Positions 7,360-15,053 of a stretch of 31,999 nucleotides of DNA are shown piece by piece. Positions within the stretch are counted from its first letter, which is position 1, and the number at the start of each line of letters is the position of its first letter. Source of the stretch: a virus. Made by a program: the position numbers and the translations under genes. The stretch covers positions 1-31,999 of IMG/VR virus record IMGVR_UViG_3300043464_001199. One strand, 5' to 3'. The notes under the pieces were generated by a model, which saw only the letters and a program-made list of their open reading frames with translations, did no database searches and was not told where the DNA came from.

Positions 7360-7365
7360 TGTCAA
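7360..7365 (-). promoter_or_regulatory. TTGACA motif 13 bases before the 7346 start codon
   Basis: TTGACA lies in the 20-base gap between the protease stop and the scaffold start, 13 bases before the ATG, followed by AAAAAGGC. The sequence GTTGACA...AAAAAGG-N-ATG is nearly the same as that before the 5025 gene, although the two genes encode unrelated proteins. Confidence 0.5.
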
Positions 7366-7366
7366 C

Positions 7367-8179
7367 TCAAAGCCTTTCCTCCAGGTAGGCCAGCGCTTCA
7401 TCCTCAGAGAGAATGCCGTCGATCAAATTATTCTCAAGAGCCCGCGGCGCGAAGAATGCCTGCCCGCGCATGGCATCAGGTGATACCAATCGCGACCGCA
7501 GCACATTTGCGCGGAATTGCTCGAAAGCGTCCTGCACATACTGCTCCAAGGATGCCCGCTGGTCCGGCGTCAGGCTCGGCCCGTGCATTGCGCCTTTCAA
7601 GTCACCCTCGGCGTTGGTAATCGGTGCCCATTCCATACCCTGCATCGACCACATCGCGCTCTGATCGATCCACGGAATGATGGTGCCTATGCTGCCCCAG
7701 GTTGAACTCGGCGACCCAAACGCGTAATCGCAGGAAACTGCAATGTTGTACGCGGCCGAACAGGCGAGATCCTCAGAATAAGCCAGCGTCGGCACCCCAG
7801 CAGCCGCGACTGCCTCGGCAATCTCCGCATTTCCGACAACGGTTCCACCGGGGGAAGAAATTTCTAGGAAGATTCCACGCGCTCCGGCTTCCACGGCGTG
7901 CTGAATCTCGTCCGCAATGTCTTCGTAATCCGTGTTTCCGCAGCTTTTTTCGATCGGCGACAACCCTTTCCCAAGCACTCCGCAAACGTGAATCTTTGCA
8001 ATTCCAGAGGGAAGGATCTCCATTTCTTCCCGAGGATTCATGAACATTGAGAGATCCGGCGAATCTCCGTTTGCGCGCACCATTGCCGCCTGCACTACTT
8101 TCCGGACTGCAGCGTGGCCCTCGGCGGTAATAAACCAAGGACGATACATCACCTGCTCGATCACTCTCTGAAACCTCAT
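7367..8179 (-). CDS. Capsid maturation protease, peptidase family S49 (SppA-like)
   Basis: This 270-residue protein contains the S49 core: FLEISSPGGTVVGNAEIAEA (about 104-123), then LACSAAYNIA with probable nucleophile Ser141, and EGDLKGAMHG with probable general-base Lys195. A helix in the SLEQYVQDAFEQF style follows. Phage members of this family (lambda gpC type) cleave scaffold and portal or coat proteins inside the prohead. The ATG overlaps the portal stop as ATGA. Length and position are as expected, except that the scaffold is not nested within the gene. An SppA housekeeping role is excluded by the phage context and the lack of a signal peptide. Confidence 0.9.
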   Translation of the reverse strand: MRFQRVIEQVMYRPWFITAEGHAAVRKVVQAAMVRANGDSPDLSMFMNPREEMEILPSGIAKIHVCGVLGKGLSPIEKSCGNTDYEDIADEIQHAVEAGARGIFLEISSPGGTVVGNAEIAEAVAAAGVPTLAYSEDLACSAAYNIAVSCDYAFGSPSSTWGSIGTIIPWIDQSAMWSMQGMEWAPITNAEGDLKGAMHGPSLTPDQRASLEQYVQDAFEQFRANVLRSRLVSPDAMRGQAFFAPRALENNLIDGILSEDEALAYLEERL

Positions 8180-9645
8180 AGACTTTGCTCCGGTTGAACT
8201 TGGGGGATTGGTGCGCCAGGGATCACGCGAAACGCGGATTCAGGCAGCCCGCTGCGCTGCATACGCTCACGGATTGCCAGCTCTTCCGCTTCGCGCTCGT
8301 CGAGGTGGTCGGAAAGTGTGCGTCCGCCCTCGGCGAGGATCTCCGAGAGGTTTCGCATTCCGAGTTTGTAAGCCTCCCGGGCATCCGCGTTTGCATACCC
8401 AGCGTCCACCGTCACAAGCGGCGGCGTAGTAAATCCCCACCGAAGAGATCCACCGATGTCCGCCCCTCGGTATGGGGGAAGGATGCCGAGTTTGACCGCT
8501 TTGCTCACGGCATACCCAATCCGGCGCCGCGCAGCTGGTCGGAGAAGGTCCTGCCGGTCGGCCACTGTGCGGTTAACCTTGGCTACCATGGCCCGCACCG
8601 ATGCGCCTCCGAGTTTACTCGCGTCCCAGAAAAACTCATAAGGAAGGCCGGCGCCGTGAAGCGCGTTGCGCAGCAGTCGCTCCATCAAACTGTTGGTTGC
8701 CTCGCTCGGGATGTCGCTTTTGAACTGCTCGAGCTTTGAGCCCGATCCCGCACGGAAATAACGTACGGTCCCGGCCATGATTTCTTCCCCGACGACGCTT
8801 TGTTGCGTCGGCCCATTTTTTTGCAGCTGGTAGACGGGATCCGAAAGATCGGCGACGCCCATTTCGTTGTGCTCGATCAGCCCGATGCTGGCGGCCAGCT
8901 TCGCCGCCTGCCTGACGTAGTCCTGCATCGTCATCAAGTCCCGCAAGTCCATAATTGCGGATGTGAACGCAGGAAGCCCTCGCGTCTGATCCGGCGCCAC
9001 CGGCTCGCGCAGGAAATCCACGCTCCGGGCTGAGACTTGCCGATCTTCCTCGGCAGTTCGGCCAAGGATATTGAACGCCACCGCGCGGCCAAGCTCGTTA
9101 ACAATCACCCCGTTGTGCTGCCGGAGCCCTCGATAGGGACCTTTTTCCACAACGTCTTTTTGATCCCGGCTTCCAACCGCGTGCCAGGGGATTTGTTGGA
9201 ATTGCGGGTACCCGTCACGGGCCTCGGTGTAGAGGCAAAAGACGTCGCCGTCCCGGTCAACGCTCAATGAATCCAGGTAAAGACCGCTTTGGAAGTCCAT
9301 CCCGTTCACATACGCGACGCCGTAGAACTGGTTGATGAGCCACTCGGTTGCGGCTTTGCCCCATTCCTTATCCTCCCCTTCAAACCGCGGCAGCCAGGAG
9401 CGTCCGACAACGTAAGTCGCTTTTTCTTGCAGCGCTCCCTGGGCTGGTCCGAAATTCCAGAAAAGCTTTTGCGATGCGTTAACGATCGTCCTCCATTCGC
9501 CGACCGAGATGTTCCGATCGAGCGGCGCGGCGTAATTACCGAGAATCGGTCGGTTGGCGTACCATCCGCCGTTGACTAGCCGCATTTGATCCGGTCGCCC
9601 GATGCCCAGCGTGCTTTTGAGCCACTTTGTGATATTTCCGATCAT
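8176..9645 (-). CDS. Portal protein (lambda gpB-type)
   Basis: This 489-residue protein lies between the gpW-position gene and the S49 protease, the lambda order. It has features of lambda-family portals: an N-terminal part with NASQKLFWNFGPAQGALQEK, a mid-region DRDGDVFCLYTE, HNGVIVNELGRAVAFNI, and the segment LPYEFFWDASKLGGASVRAM (about 338-357), which resembles the conserved portal motif around the clip and stem. Portals form the dodecameric ring through which DNA is packaged and to which the tail attaches. The C-terminus is Pro/Gln-rich. The length is typical. The ATG follows the previous stop by two bases. Confidence 0.9.
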   Translation of the reverse strand: MIGNITKWLKSTLGIGRPDQMRLVNGGWYANRPILGNYAAPLDRNISVGEWRTIVNASQKLFWNFGPAQGALQEKATYVVGRSWLPRFEGEDKEWGKAATEWLINQFYGVAYVNGMDFQSGLYLDSLSVDRDGDVFCLYTEARDGYPQFQQIPWHAVGSRDQKDVVEKGPYRGLRQHNGVIVNELGRAVAFNILGRTAEEDRQVSARSVDFLREPVAPDQTRGLPAFTSAIMDLRDLMTMQDYVRQAAKLAASIGLIEHNEMGVADLSDPVYQLQKNGPTQQSVVGEEIMAGTVRYFRAGSGSKLEQFKSDIPSEATNSLMERLLRNALHGAGLPYEFFWDASKLGGASVRAMVAKVNRTVADRQDLLRPAARRRIGYAVSKAVKLGILPPYRGADIGGSLRWGFTTPPLVTVDAGYANADAREAYKLGMRNLSEILAEGGRTLSDHLDEREAEELAIRERMQRSGLPESAFRVIPGAPIPQVQPEQSL

Positions 9646-9647
9646 GG

Positions 9648-9914
9648 CTAGTTAAAAAGGGCTTGGGTCCGCGTCACGGGTCGGCAAATGTTCCTCGCGC
9701 GATGGTCGAGCGCCATCTGTGCAAAGGTCATCACCTGCATCTTGGAAAGACTGCTTGGGACGTTAAAAGTGAAGCTGGATCCGTTCACCGAACTGCTCAC
9801 CAGCGTGCCTTCCCCGGCAGCCACGGCATCAAAAGCCTGATCCCGCAGATTGCGCAGGAGAGCAACATCCTGCTGCAAAAAGAGGTTGAGAATTACTGAG
9901 GTCGGAGCGTCCAC
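9648..9914 (-). CDS. Small head-tail joining protein at the gpW position
   Basis: This 88-residue protein starts at GTG 9914 and sits between the large terminase and portal genes, where lambda carries gpW. It has an N-terminal helix (LFLQQDVALLRNLRDQAFDA), a beta-hairpin with SSVNGSSFTFNVPSS at about 41-55 and a second helix (MQVMTFAQMALDHRARN). That helix-hairpin-helix order matches gpW, which binds the portal after DNA packaging. Sequence identity to gpW is not obvious. TTGACA lies 13 bases before the GTG. Confidence 0.72.
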   Translation of the reverse strand: MDAPTSVILNLFLQQDVALLRNLRDQAFDAVAAGEGTLVSSSVNGSSFTFNVPSSLSKMQVMTFAQMALDHRARNICRPVTRTQALFN

Positions 9915-9927
9915 GCCCTGCCCAAAT

Positions 9928-9933
9928 TGTCAA
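9928..9933 (-). promoter_or_regulatory. TTGACA motif 13 bases before the 9914 start codon
   Basis: TTGACA sits in the gap after the large terminase stop, 13 bases before the GTG start, with GGGCAGGGC between. It has the same spacing as the motifs before the 7346 and 29441 starts. Confidence 0.5.
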
Positions 9934-9935
9934 AC

Positions 9936-11660
9936 CTAGCCCCCCCGTCTCAAGTTGTTGAGGATCCGGAAATACATTGCCGCAACCACCTGCATAGCCT
10001 CGCAATCCCACAGGTGGTTGTGTTTTTTCACCAAAACATACCGCTGTTTGACCTGCTTGGTTACCCGGTCCACAACATCCCGCTTCAACTCTGAATTCAT
10101 GTGCGCCGTCCAATCTGGCGACGCATCCCTAGGATGCTCCCAGTCCGGTGCGCCCTGGCCTCGGAGTCGGACCAGCTGGTCTTTCACGGGCTCGTTAGCG
10201 AAAAGAATCAGTTTGCAAACGTGCCCTCGGGGCGAACGTACAGGCCGGGGTTCAGAATACGCCCGCTGATGCCGGACCTTGCCGGCGCCGATCCAAAAAA
10301 AGTCATCTCCCCGACCCATCATCGCATTCCACCCAAACGCCCCGCATTCGTCGTACACGTTTCCGGAATCAAAGCCCGAGTCTTGGAAGACACAATAATC
10401 CTCAATCCGGAGCCTCTGTTGCAGGTCCCGCAGGCTCTCGAGCGTTAGCACTTTGCCCTCCCAAATCAACCGGCTTGTCCCATCAGCCCGCCACGCTCGG
10501 CAAAGTGCCCACCAGTGGTCTTGCTGGCGGTCTATCGTTAAAAACCGCCGTACCTCGCCGTCGATCCGTGCCCCATCCACAAATTCCTCTTTTGTGTAGT
10601 CAGCGCCACGCAGCTCCACCGGCGGGAGGTCATTCTCTTCGCGCCAAACCTCGGCGAGCCGTTTTTGAATGAACTGCCGGAGTGCCGAAACGTCCCCGGC
10701 TTTCTTAAGAATTTGCGCCTTTAGCCACTCCACCACCAGCGTGCCCCATGGTATCCAATACACGGCCAATGCTGAATAATGGAACGACACCCGGTGCGCC
10801 AGCGAGTTGCTTGGCATCCGCGCGTACCGTCCCCGGGAAGCCAGCGCCCGCCGTTCTTGCGCGGTGTCCCGAGTAACGTGCCCGCACGTTGGACATTCGT
10901 GCCGGACCGACGCGCTGATGGCTTCCCAATCCGGCGTCCCATCTTCGAGCGCGTGGTCGTCCCATTTGATGCCTGACCAAGTTAGCCGCTGCCACTGCTG
11001 GCACCCCGGGCACTCGACGCCCCAACAGCGCAGCTCGCCCGAGTCGAAAAACGCTGAGGCTTCGTGCGACTCGTCCCATCCTTGACTGACCCCTATCACC
11101 ACCGAGTTCCAACGGTCATGCGTTCGCCGCTGCGCCTCGCCGATCATTCCCGGGCGCCATCTCCAAAGCTCATCCATCCAGACGTACCGCATCGACTTTT
11201 CTTGCAGACTGCTAAGGTTCGCGCCCGCGATGAAGAGCGGCATGTGGGGAAAAAGAATCGAAGTCTTCCGCTTCTGATGCCGATCGCTTGGGAAAAGCGC
11301 CGCCGTCTTTTTGCAGTTTTGCAGGACTGGCAAAAGACGGGTTTCAGCAAAGTCCTTTGCCATGTCGTCACTCTGTCCAACCAGCAGCATTCCCCCGGGG
11401 GCCTCGGCAACCACATAAGTCACGAGTAATTCCAGCAGAGTCGTTTTTCCCCCGCCAACCGGCGCCCGAATTCCAATCTGCCGAAAATGACCGCTGGCAA
11501 ACGTCCCGACAATTTCGTTTAGCCAAGGCGCAACCGTCCGGTCAAACAGCGTCGCCCTCGCCGAGTGCGGCAACACGACATTTTGCTCGAGCCAGTCGAG
11601 CGGGTCGCCTTGAAAGCGCGCCTGAAAGCCCAAAAGGAACCCGTCAATGATCTGCCGCAT
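9936..11660 (-). CDS. Terminase large subunit, GpA family
   Basis: This is the DNA packaging motor of about 574 residues. A Walker A motif (APVGGGKTT, about 66-74) and a Walker B (MRYVWMDEL, acidic pair about 163-164) mark the ATPase. A zinc-ribbon-like insertion has CPGC (about 217-220) and CPTC (about 256-259), as in lambda GpA relatives. The C-terminal part carries acidic nuclease-type motifs (TIDRQQDHW, FQDSGFDSG and HLWDCEAM). It cleaves concatemers and translocates DNA into the prohead through the portal. The start is set at ATG 11660 because GGAGG lies just before it; a TTG at 11684 is in frame. It overlaps the small subunit gene by 17 bases. Confidence 0.93.
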   Translation of the reverse strand: MRQIIDGFLLGFQARFQGDPLDWLEQNVVLPHSARATLFDRTVAPWLNEIVGTFASGHFRQIGIRAPVGGGKTTLLELLVTYVVAEAPGGMLLVGQSDDMAKDFAETRLLPVLQNCKKTAALFPSDRHQKRKTSILFPHMPLFIAGANLSSLQEKSMRYVWMDELWRWRPGMIGEAQRRTHDRWNSVVIGVSQGWDESHEASAFFDSGELRCWGVECPGCQQWQRLTWSGIKWDDHALEDGTPDWEAISASVRHECPTCGHVTRDTAQERRALASRGRYARMPSNSLAHRVSFHYSALAVYWIPWGTLVVEWLKAQILKKAGDVSALRQFIQKRLAEVWREENDLPPVELRGADYTKEEFVDGARIDGEVRRFLTIDRQQDHWWALCRAWRADGTSRLIWEGKVLTLESLRDLQQRLRIEDYCVFQDSGFDSGNVYDECGAFGWNAMMGRGDDFFWIGAGKVRHQRAYSEPRPVRSPRGHVCKLILFANEPVKDQLVRLRGQGAPDWEHPRDASPDWTAHMNSELKRDVVDRVTKQVKQRYVLVKKHNHLWDCEAMQVVAAMYFRILNNLRRGG

Positions 11661-12162
11661 CTTCCTCCAAATCTGTCCGTTCAACTGCCGAAAGAGCGTC
11701 CAATTTTGCCCGCGCTTTTGTCACAAGCAAATCCAACCGCACCAGCAACCGGTCACGGATCTGGATTTCTGAAAGCCCCGCCAGGTGTCCAGGCAAATCA
11801 TTTGCCAGCGCGTTCAATTCCGCTACCAGAATGGAACCAATGCTTGTCGCCGCCTCACGCACCTCGTCGATCCGAAGATATTCGGCCTTTTCCACCGCGG
11901 TCTTAAACTGGATCCTTTCTGTCTCCGCGTTGAGCTTAGCCAACCGGGCATCAGCAATATTGCCACTCTTCGCGACCGCTTGAATGGTCGGCTTTGCCTC
12001 CCTCCAGGCTATTGCGCCCTCGATCGTTTTTGGCATTCCCTTTGCGCAGGCATCGTACACGGTCGACTTGTCGAGCCCGAGAAGGTCTGAAAGCTCCTGC
12101 ACGGACAGTTCGCCCTCCTTTTTGGCTTTTTTTCGTCCCGTTGATGGTTTTTGACCGCTCAT
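11644..12162 (-). CDS. Terminase small subunit (Nu1-like, helix-turn-helix)
   Basis: This protein of about 172 residues has a Lys-rich N-terminus and then a helix-turn-helix, LSVQELSDLLGLDKSTVYDA (about 19-38), like the DNA-recognition domain of lambda Nu1 that binds the packaging site. The rest is helical and charged (LNAETERIQFKTAVEKAEYL), suitable for oligomerisation and contact with the large subunit. It directly precedes the large terminase gene and overlaps it. The start is uncertain: ATG 12162 is chosen, but GTG codons at 12183 and 12186 are in frame and sit just after an AAGAGG. Confidence 0.85.
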   Translation of the reverse strand: MSGQKPSTGRKKAKKEGELSVQELSDLLGLDKSTVYDACAKGMPKTIEGAIAWREAKPTIQAVAKSGNIADARLAKLNAETERIQFKTAVEKAEYLRIDEVREAATSIGSILVAELNALANDLPGHLAGLSEIQIRDRLLVRLDLLVTKARAKLDALSAVERTDLEEDAADH

Positions 12163-12186
12163 AAGTTTGTTCAAGTCCCACACCAC

Positions 12187-12244
12187 ACCTCTTGAAAGAG
12201 GCCGGTTAAAGAGATTCCTTATGCTTTAAAGTTAAAGTTCAACG
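12187..12244 (-). promoter_or_regulatory. AT-rich gap before the packaging operon, possible late promoter/operator
   Basis: This 58-base gap separates the replication block from the terminase genes and is clearly more AT-rich than its surroundings. On the minus strand it holds TTGAAC followed by an AT-rich stretch with repeated ACTTTA elements, then an inverted repeat CCTCTT-TC-AAGAGG directly before the terminase start. These features would suit a promoter and operator for late transcription. No canonical -10 element at the right spacing is convincing. Confidence 0.3.
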
Positions 12245-12706
12245 TTATTGCTTATTTTCAAAGCCATTGCCACGCGTCAGAGCCTGCTTTGTGACTTTCA
12301 AGCTGTTTTCCGCCTCTTGAATGTTGCTTGATTGCCGCCGCTTCATCTCGAAGCCCCGCGTATTGATGCGGTAATTCCTGGCTCTCCGATTAGCCTCCTC
12401 CTCAATCGTTCGACGAAAAGACCTACAATGCGCTCCGATTCTTAACGCCGCAACATTTGCATCATAGCCAATGTCGATCAACGCTTGCACCCATTCATCA
12501 AGGTCCGGCTCATCCGTTGTCTGCAAATATTTATCCAAAAGGTTTGAGCGATTGGGTACCAGTCTATCCCCAAAGTAATCCCACCACACAAGTCGAGCAA
12601 CCGGAGCGCGCAAATGCTCCGGCAAATCCTCAATCATCTGTGCCCATTCATGGGCCTTGCGTGCTGCAAGTGTCGGGTTTCTGTAGTATGTTTTTCCTCT
12701 AGCCAT
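12245..12706 (-). CDS. Uncharacterised protein between helicase and terminase
   Basis: This 153-residue protein begins MARGKTYYRNPTLAARKAHE. It is helical and Arg-rich, with WAQMIEDLPEHLRAPVARLV near the N-terminus, DEPDLDEWVQALIDIGYDAN in the middle and a very basic stretch around 105-135. I see no known motif. The Arg/Lys-rich helices could bind nucleic acid. The ATG at 12706 lies 12 bases after the helicase stop; a GTG five codons upstream overlaps that stop and is an alternative. It is the last gene before the late block, so a replication or late-switch accessory role is possible but unsupported. Confidence 0.65.
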   Translation of the reverse strand: MARGKTYYRNPTLAARKAHEWAQMIEDLPEHLRAPVARLVWWDYFGDRLVPNRSNLLDKYLQTTDEPDLDEWVQALIDIGYDANVAALRIGAHCRSFRRTIEEEANRRARNYRINTRGFEMKRRQSSNIQEAENSLKVTKQALTRGNGFENKQ

Positions 12707-12717
12707 AATCTGTAATC

Positions 12718-14001
12718 TCACTTCAATTCATAAAACCGCGAGCATCCCCCGTCAAAGCCCATTTCGAGTTCGCCGCATTCCCCGTCTCGAATTTTGCGGA
12801 TCTCAAGTATGCGCTTGTTCCGATCCTCTTCCTCCTCATCGTCCGTTGGGTTGTGTCGCTTACCCTCGGTGTTTGCGCGGTGGATTGCCAGGAACTGCGT
12901 GGCATCCATCGTGATTGCTGCAGACTCACGGGCCTCACCGTTGCGGTTGAGTTGGCAAAGGGCAATGACCACCGCGCCAGTCTCAAGCGCAAGCAACCGC
13001 AGCTCCCGGGAGATGGCTGCCACCTGTTGTTCCCGCAGCTCCTTGTCCGGCCCTCGGATAATCTGGAGGTAATCGACCAGCAGCACCCGCAGCCCTTTCT
13101 GCGCGTGGAGGGCTCTAGCATTTGCTAAAATACTCTGTAAATCGTGGCAATCGTCGCGGATGTGCAGCGCGCGGTTGAGCGTCCGGCCAATGGCGCCTTG
13201 GATGCGGGTAAAGTCTGCTTGGGTAAAGAGTCGGCGCTTTAAGGTCGATCCGTACACGCTCGCCTCCCGGGAGATGATGCGGTCTATGATTTGAGCGGTC
13301 GGCATCTCGAGGGAACAAATCAACGCTGCCTGGTCGGATCCCTCGAGCATTTGGCAGGCCAGCTGGATCCCTAGCATTGATTTGCCTGCGCCAGTTGCTC
13401 CGCCGATGACTAGGTAATCCCCACGCTCAATGAGAAACCGATCGTCGAGAAGCGGGAAGCCGGTGGAAAGAATACGATTGGGGTCGGGGGGTTGAGCGTA
13501 AGCCTCAATCTGCCGAGCAATCAGCGCCTGCCAATCGTCTTTCGGTCGCTCAGTCTGCTGCGCTACGGTGTCGGCCCATCCTCGCGCACTGCTGGCAATC
13601 TCTAGCAAAGGCTCACCGGCCTGTACGCGCTCGAGTTGCTTTTGCGCTAAGGCCCGGGCTGTGCGGCGTTGAGCAAACTCCCGCAGGATCCGCAGCCATT
13701 CCGGCAGGCCCCGAGGATCGAAAGCCATCTGCGCATACTCGGTTATAACAGCGGAGGATGAACCAGGCGCACGAATGGAAAGCTCGGTCGCCAATTGTAC
13801 AAAGTCCGGCGCTTTGCCTTTTGCTGCTTCGCTAATAACAAATTGAATGATCACTTTCGGAATCGGGAGCAATACATCCTCAACCCGAAACCCCGATTTA
13901 TTTAAAGTCTCAAACGCTCGCAGCGGATCATTTATGCAGTAACCGGCAACCGCCATCTCCGCCTCGGTCGCTACGGTAGGAAAGGAGGCCTCGGCAGTCA
14001 T
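12718..14001 (-). CDS. Replicative DNA helicase, DnaB-type
   Basis: This 427-residue protein has the two-domain DnaB layout. An N-terminal helical domain (about 8-110) opens with TVATEAEMAVAGYCI. A RecA-like motor follows with Walker A GATGAGKS (201-208), ICSLEMP (228-234), Walker B VLLVDYLQII (306-315) and the sensor/H3 segment ALCQLNRNGE (348-357). It unwinds DNA ahead of the replication fork as a hexamer. The C-terminal IRDGECGELEMGFD is typical of the end of DnaB helicases. No separate primase or DNA polymerase gene is visible, so host enzymes are probably recruited. The start overlaps the preceding stop as ATGA. Confidence 0.93.
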   Translation of the reverse strand: MTAEASFPTVATEAEMAVAGYCINDPLRAFETLNKSGFRVEDVLLPIPKVIIQFVISEAAKGKAPDFVQLATELSIRAPGSSSAVITEYAQMAFDPRGLPEWLRILREFAQRRTARALAQKQLERVQAGEPLLEIASSARGWADTVAQQTERPKDDWQALIARQIEAYAQPPDPNRILSTGFPLLDDRFLIERGDYLVIGGATGAGKSMLGIQLACQMLEGSDQAALICSLEMPTAQIIDRIISREASVYGSTLKRRLFTQADFTRIQGAIGRTLNRALHIRDDCHDLQSILANARALHAQKGLRVLLVDYLQIIRGPDKELREQQVAAISRELRLLALETGAVVIALCQLNRNGEARESAAITMDATQFLAIHRANTEGKRHNPTDDEEEEDRNKRILEIRKIRDGECGELEMGFDGGCSRFYELK

Positions 14002-14192
14002 TTTGCTCGAACCTCGATTGCTGGCGATTTAAAGGCCCTCTGCCGTACTGTCCGCAGTATCCTATCAGCCTGACGCTTTGAAAGGCGGGAATGCTGGTTT
14101 TTATTCCAGCGCCGAGGGGTTGCGTTGTCGGAGTCTGAGCGAAAAACGGGAACCGCTACACTACCCAAGCACCCCCGCTTCCACACCCCCAT
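13998..14192 (-). CDS. Small basic protein upstream of the helicase
   Basis: The frame ends with a TGA that overlaps the helicase ATG as ATGA, like most genes here, so I regard it as a real gene of up to 64 residues. The credible part is the C-terminal 50 residues, a very basic helical region (SKRQADRILRTVRQRAFKS). The start is unclear: ATG 14192 lies inside the G-rich inverted repeat and GTG/TTG codons follow. The frame stays open further upstream but then translates the repeat and the antisense-like part of the preceding gene. The original N-terminus may have been altered when the repeat inserted. Function unknown. Confidence 0.5.
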   Translation of the reverse strand: MGVWKRGCLGSVAVPVFRSDSDNATPRRWNKNQHSRLSKRQADRILRTVRQRAFKSPAIEVRAK

Positions 14193-14532
14193 CCCCCCCT
14201 CTAAGGGGGGTGGAGGGGGTGGTGAAAGGGGGGGCTTGGTGTTGTCGTTCGCCCCGCAGCTTTTCAGCCAAGGCTTGGAAGTCTTGAGCCACCTGCTCTT
14301 GGTTATTACTTTCTTTTGTGCTTTGTTTATCATCTTTCCGTGTGTTGTTGTTAGTGTCTTCTGGCTCAAACTCGCCCTGAAATAGCTTACAAATTCCGGC
14401 CAGTTTTATCGCATCTTTGCGGCTAAACGGCCCTAGGTGTCGGTGCAGGCGGTACAGTTCGGAGGCTATGCGCTTAGCCTCCAAATACTCCGCCTCGGCG
14501 TCGAGCTGCCGGGCGTCGGTGCGCTTTGTCAT
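14161..14532 (-). CDS. Uncharacterised helical protein with a repeat-derived C-terminus
   Basis: This 123-residue protein starts with an ATGA overlap with the resolvase gene. The first 60 residues form charged helices (DAEAEYLEAKRIASELYRLH) and a segment FSRKDAIKLAGICKLFQGEF. A polar Asn/Gln/Lys-rich stretch follows (about 60-85). From about residue 98 the frame reads through the C/G-rich inverted repeat, giving the low-complexity end PPFTTPSTPLRGGDGGVEAG. That tail probably reflects the insertion rather than the ancestral protein. It ends inside the region overlapping the next gene. Function unknown; a replication-block accessory protein is likely from context. Confidence 0.6.
   Translation of the reverse strand: MTKRTDARQLDAEAEYLEAKRIASELYRLHRHLGPFSRKDAIKLAGICKLFQGEFEPEDTNNNTRKDDKQSTKESNNQEQVAQDFQALAEKLRGERQHQAPPFTTPSTPLRGGDGGVEAGVLG
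14168..14236. repeat. C/G-rich imperfect inverted repeat (REP-like element)
   Basis: The plus strand has a C-rich arm (14170-14202, with CCCCCATCCCCCCCTC), a central CTCTAAG, and a G-rich arm (14204-14235, with GGGGGGTGGAGGGGGTGGTG) that pairs imperfectly with the first arm over about 30 bases. The composition is unlike the rest of the genome. It resembles dispersed palindromic repeats of some bacterial chromosomes, which suggests capture from a host. It forms the end of one gene and the start region of the next. Confidence 0.65.
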
Positions 14533-14999
14533 TTACCCTGGCGCAAATCCCACGCCGTCACCGCCACCGCCAACGCCGCCCAGCCGTGGCTCTTGATGTC
14601 GTAGAGCACCCCCGGCTTGCCTTTAGTCCCCGGTGGGCCAAAGCGGTCAATCAAAGCCTGTCGAACGTTGGCATCCTTGGCTCGCATCGAGCCGCACAGA
14701 TGCAGTTTGATGTCTTTGCGGTAAAGCAACTCGGGTTCCGAGTAGCCGCAGTGAACAAACTGCTGCTGAAATCGTCCGATCCAGCGCACTGTCTCAAAGG
14801 TTTCGCGACCAACCGGCATCCCGTAACTGGCGATCATCTCAATTGCCACAGAGCAAACATTTGCAGGCGTGTTTGGATTCAGCGCAGAGAGAACGGTAGC
14901 GTTTTCCAAATACCGATACCAACAAACTGCCTTACCATCCCACCATACCAACGCCGAGTGCGTCGTGCCTGGATCAATCCCTAGTATCATCTCGCTCAT
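14529..14999 (-). CDS. RuvC-like Holliday junction resolvase
   Basis: This 156-residue protein has the RNase H-fold signature of RuvC: LGIDPGTTHSALV with Asp9, then CSVAIEMIASYG with Glu54, and near the end YDIKSHGWAALAVAVTAWD. A central segment, AKDANVRQALIDRFG, matches the RuvC-type xxVRxAL pattern. It would resolve branched replication or recombination intermediates before packaging. The final acidic residue expected near the C-terminus is not obvious, but phage RuvC relatives often have SH-WxAL here. It is preceded by a hairpin and a CACAACACACT leader and followed by a gene with an ATGA overlap. Confidence 0.88.
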   Translation of the reverse strand: MSEMILGIDPGTTHSALVWWDGKAVCWYRYLENATVLSALNPNTPANVCSVAIEMIASYGMPVGRETFETVRWIGRFQQQFVHCGYSEPELLYRKDIKLHLCGSMRAKDANVRQALIDRFGPPGTKGKPGVLYDIKSHGWAALAVAVTAWDLRQGK

Positions 15000-15035
15000 G
15001 TCGTAGTGTGTTGTGCGCGTTTGTCGGATACGCGC
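15000..15035 (-). promoter_or_regulatory. Hairpin plus CA-rich leader before the resolvase gene
   Basis: On the minus strand GCGCGT (15035-15030) pairs perfectly with ACGCGC (15020-15015) across a 9-base loop. The leader then reads CACAACACACTACGAC before the ATG at 14999. The same CACAACACACT occurs before the ATG at 18753, also after a hairpin. No Shine-Dalgarno sequence is present. It probably governs translation or transcript stability of the resolvase gene. Confidence 0.5.
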
Positions 15036-15053
15036 CCCCCGGTAGGGTGCAAA

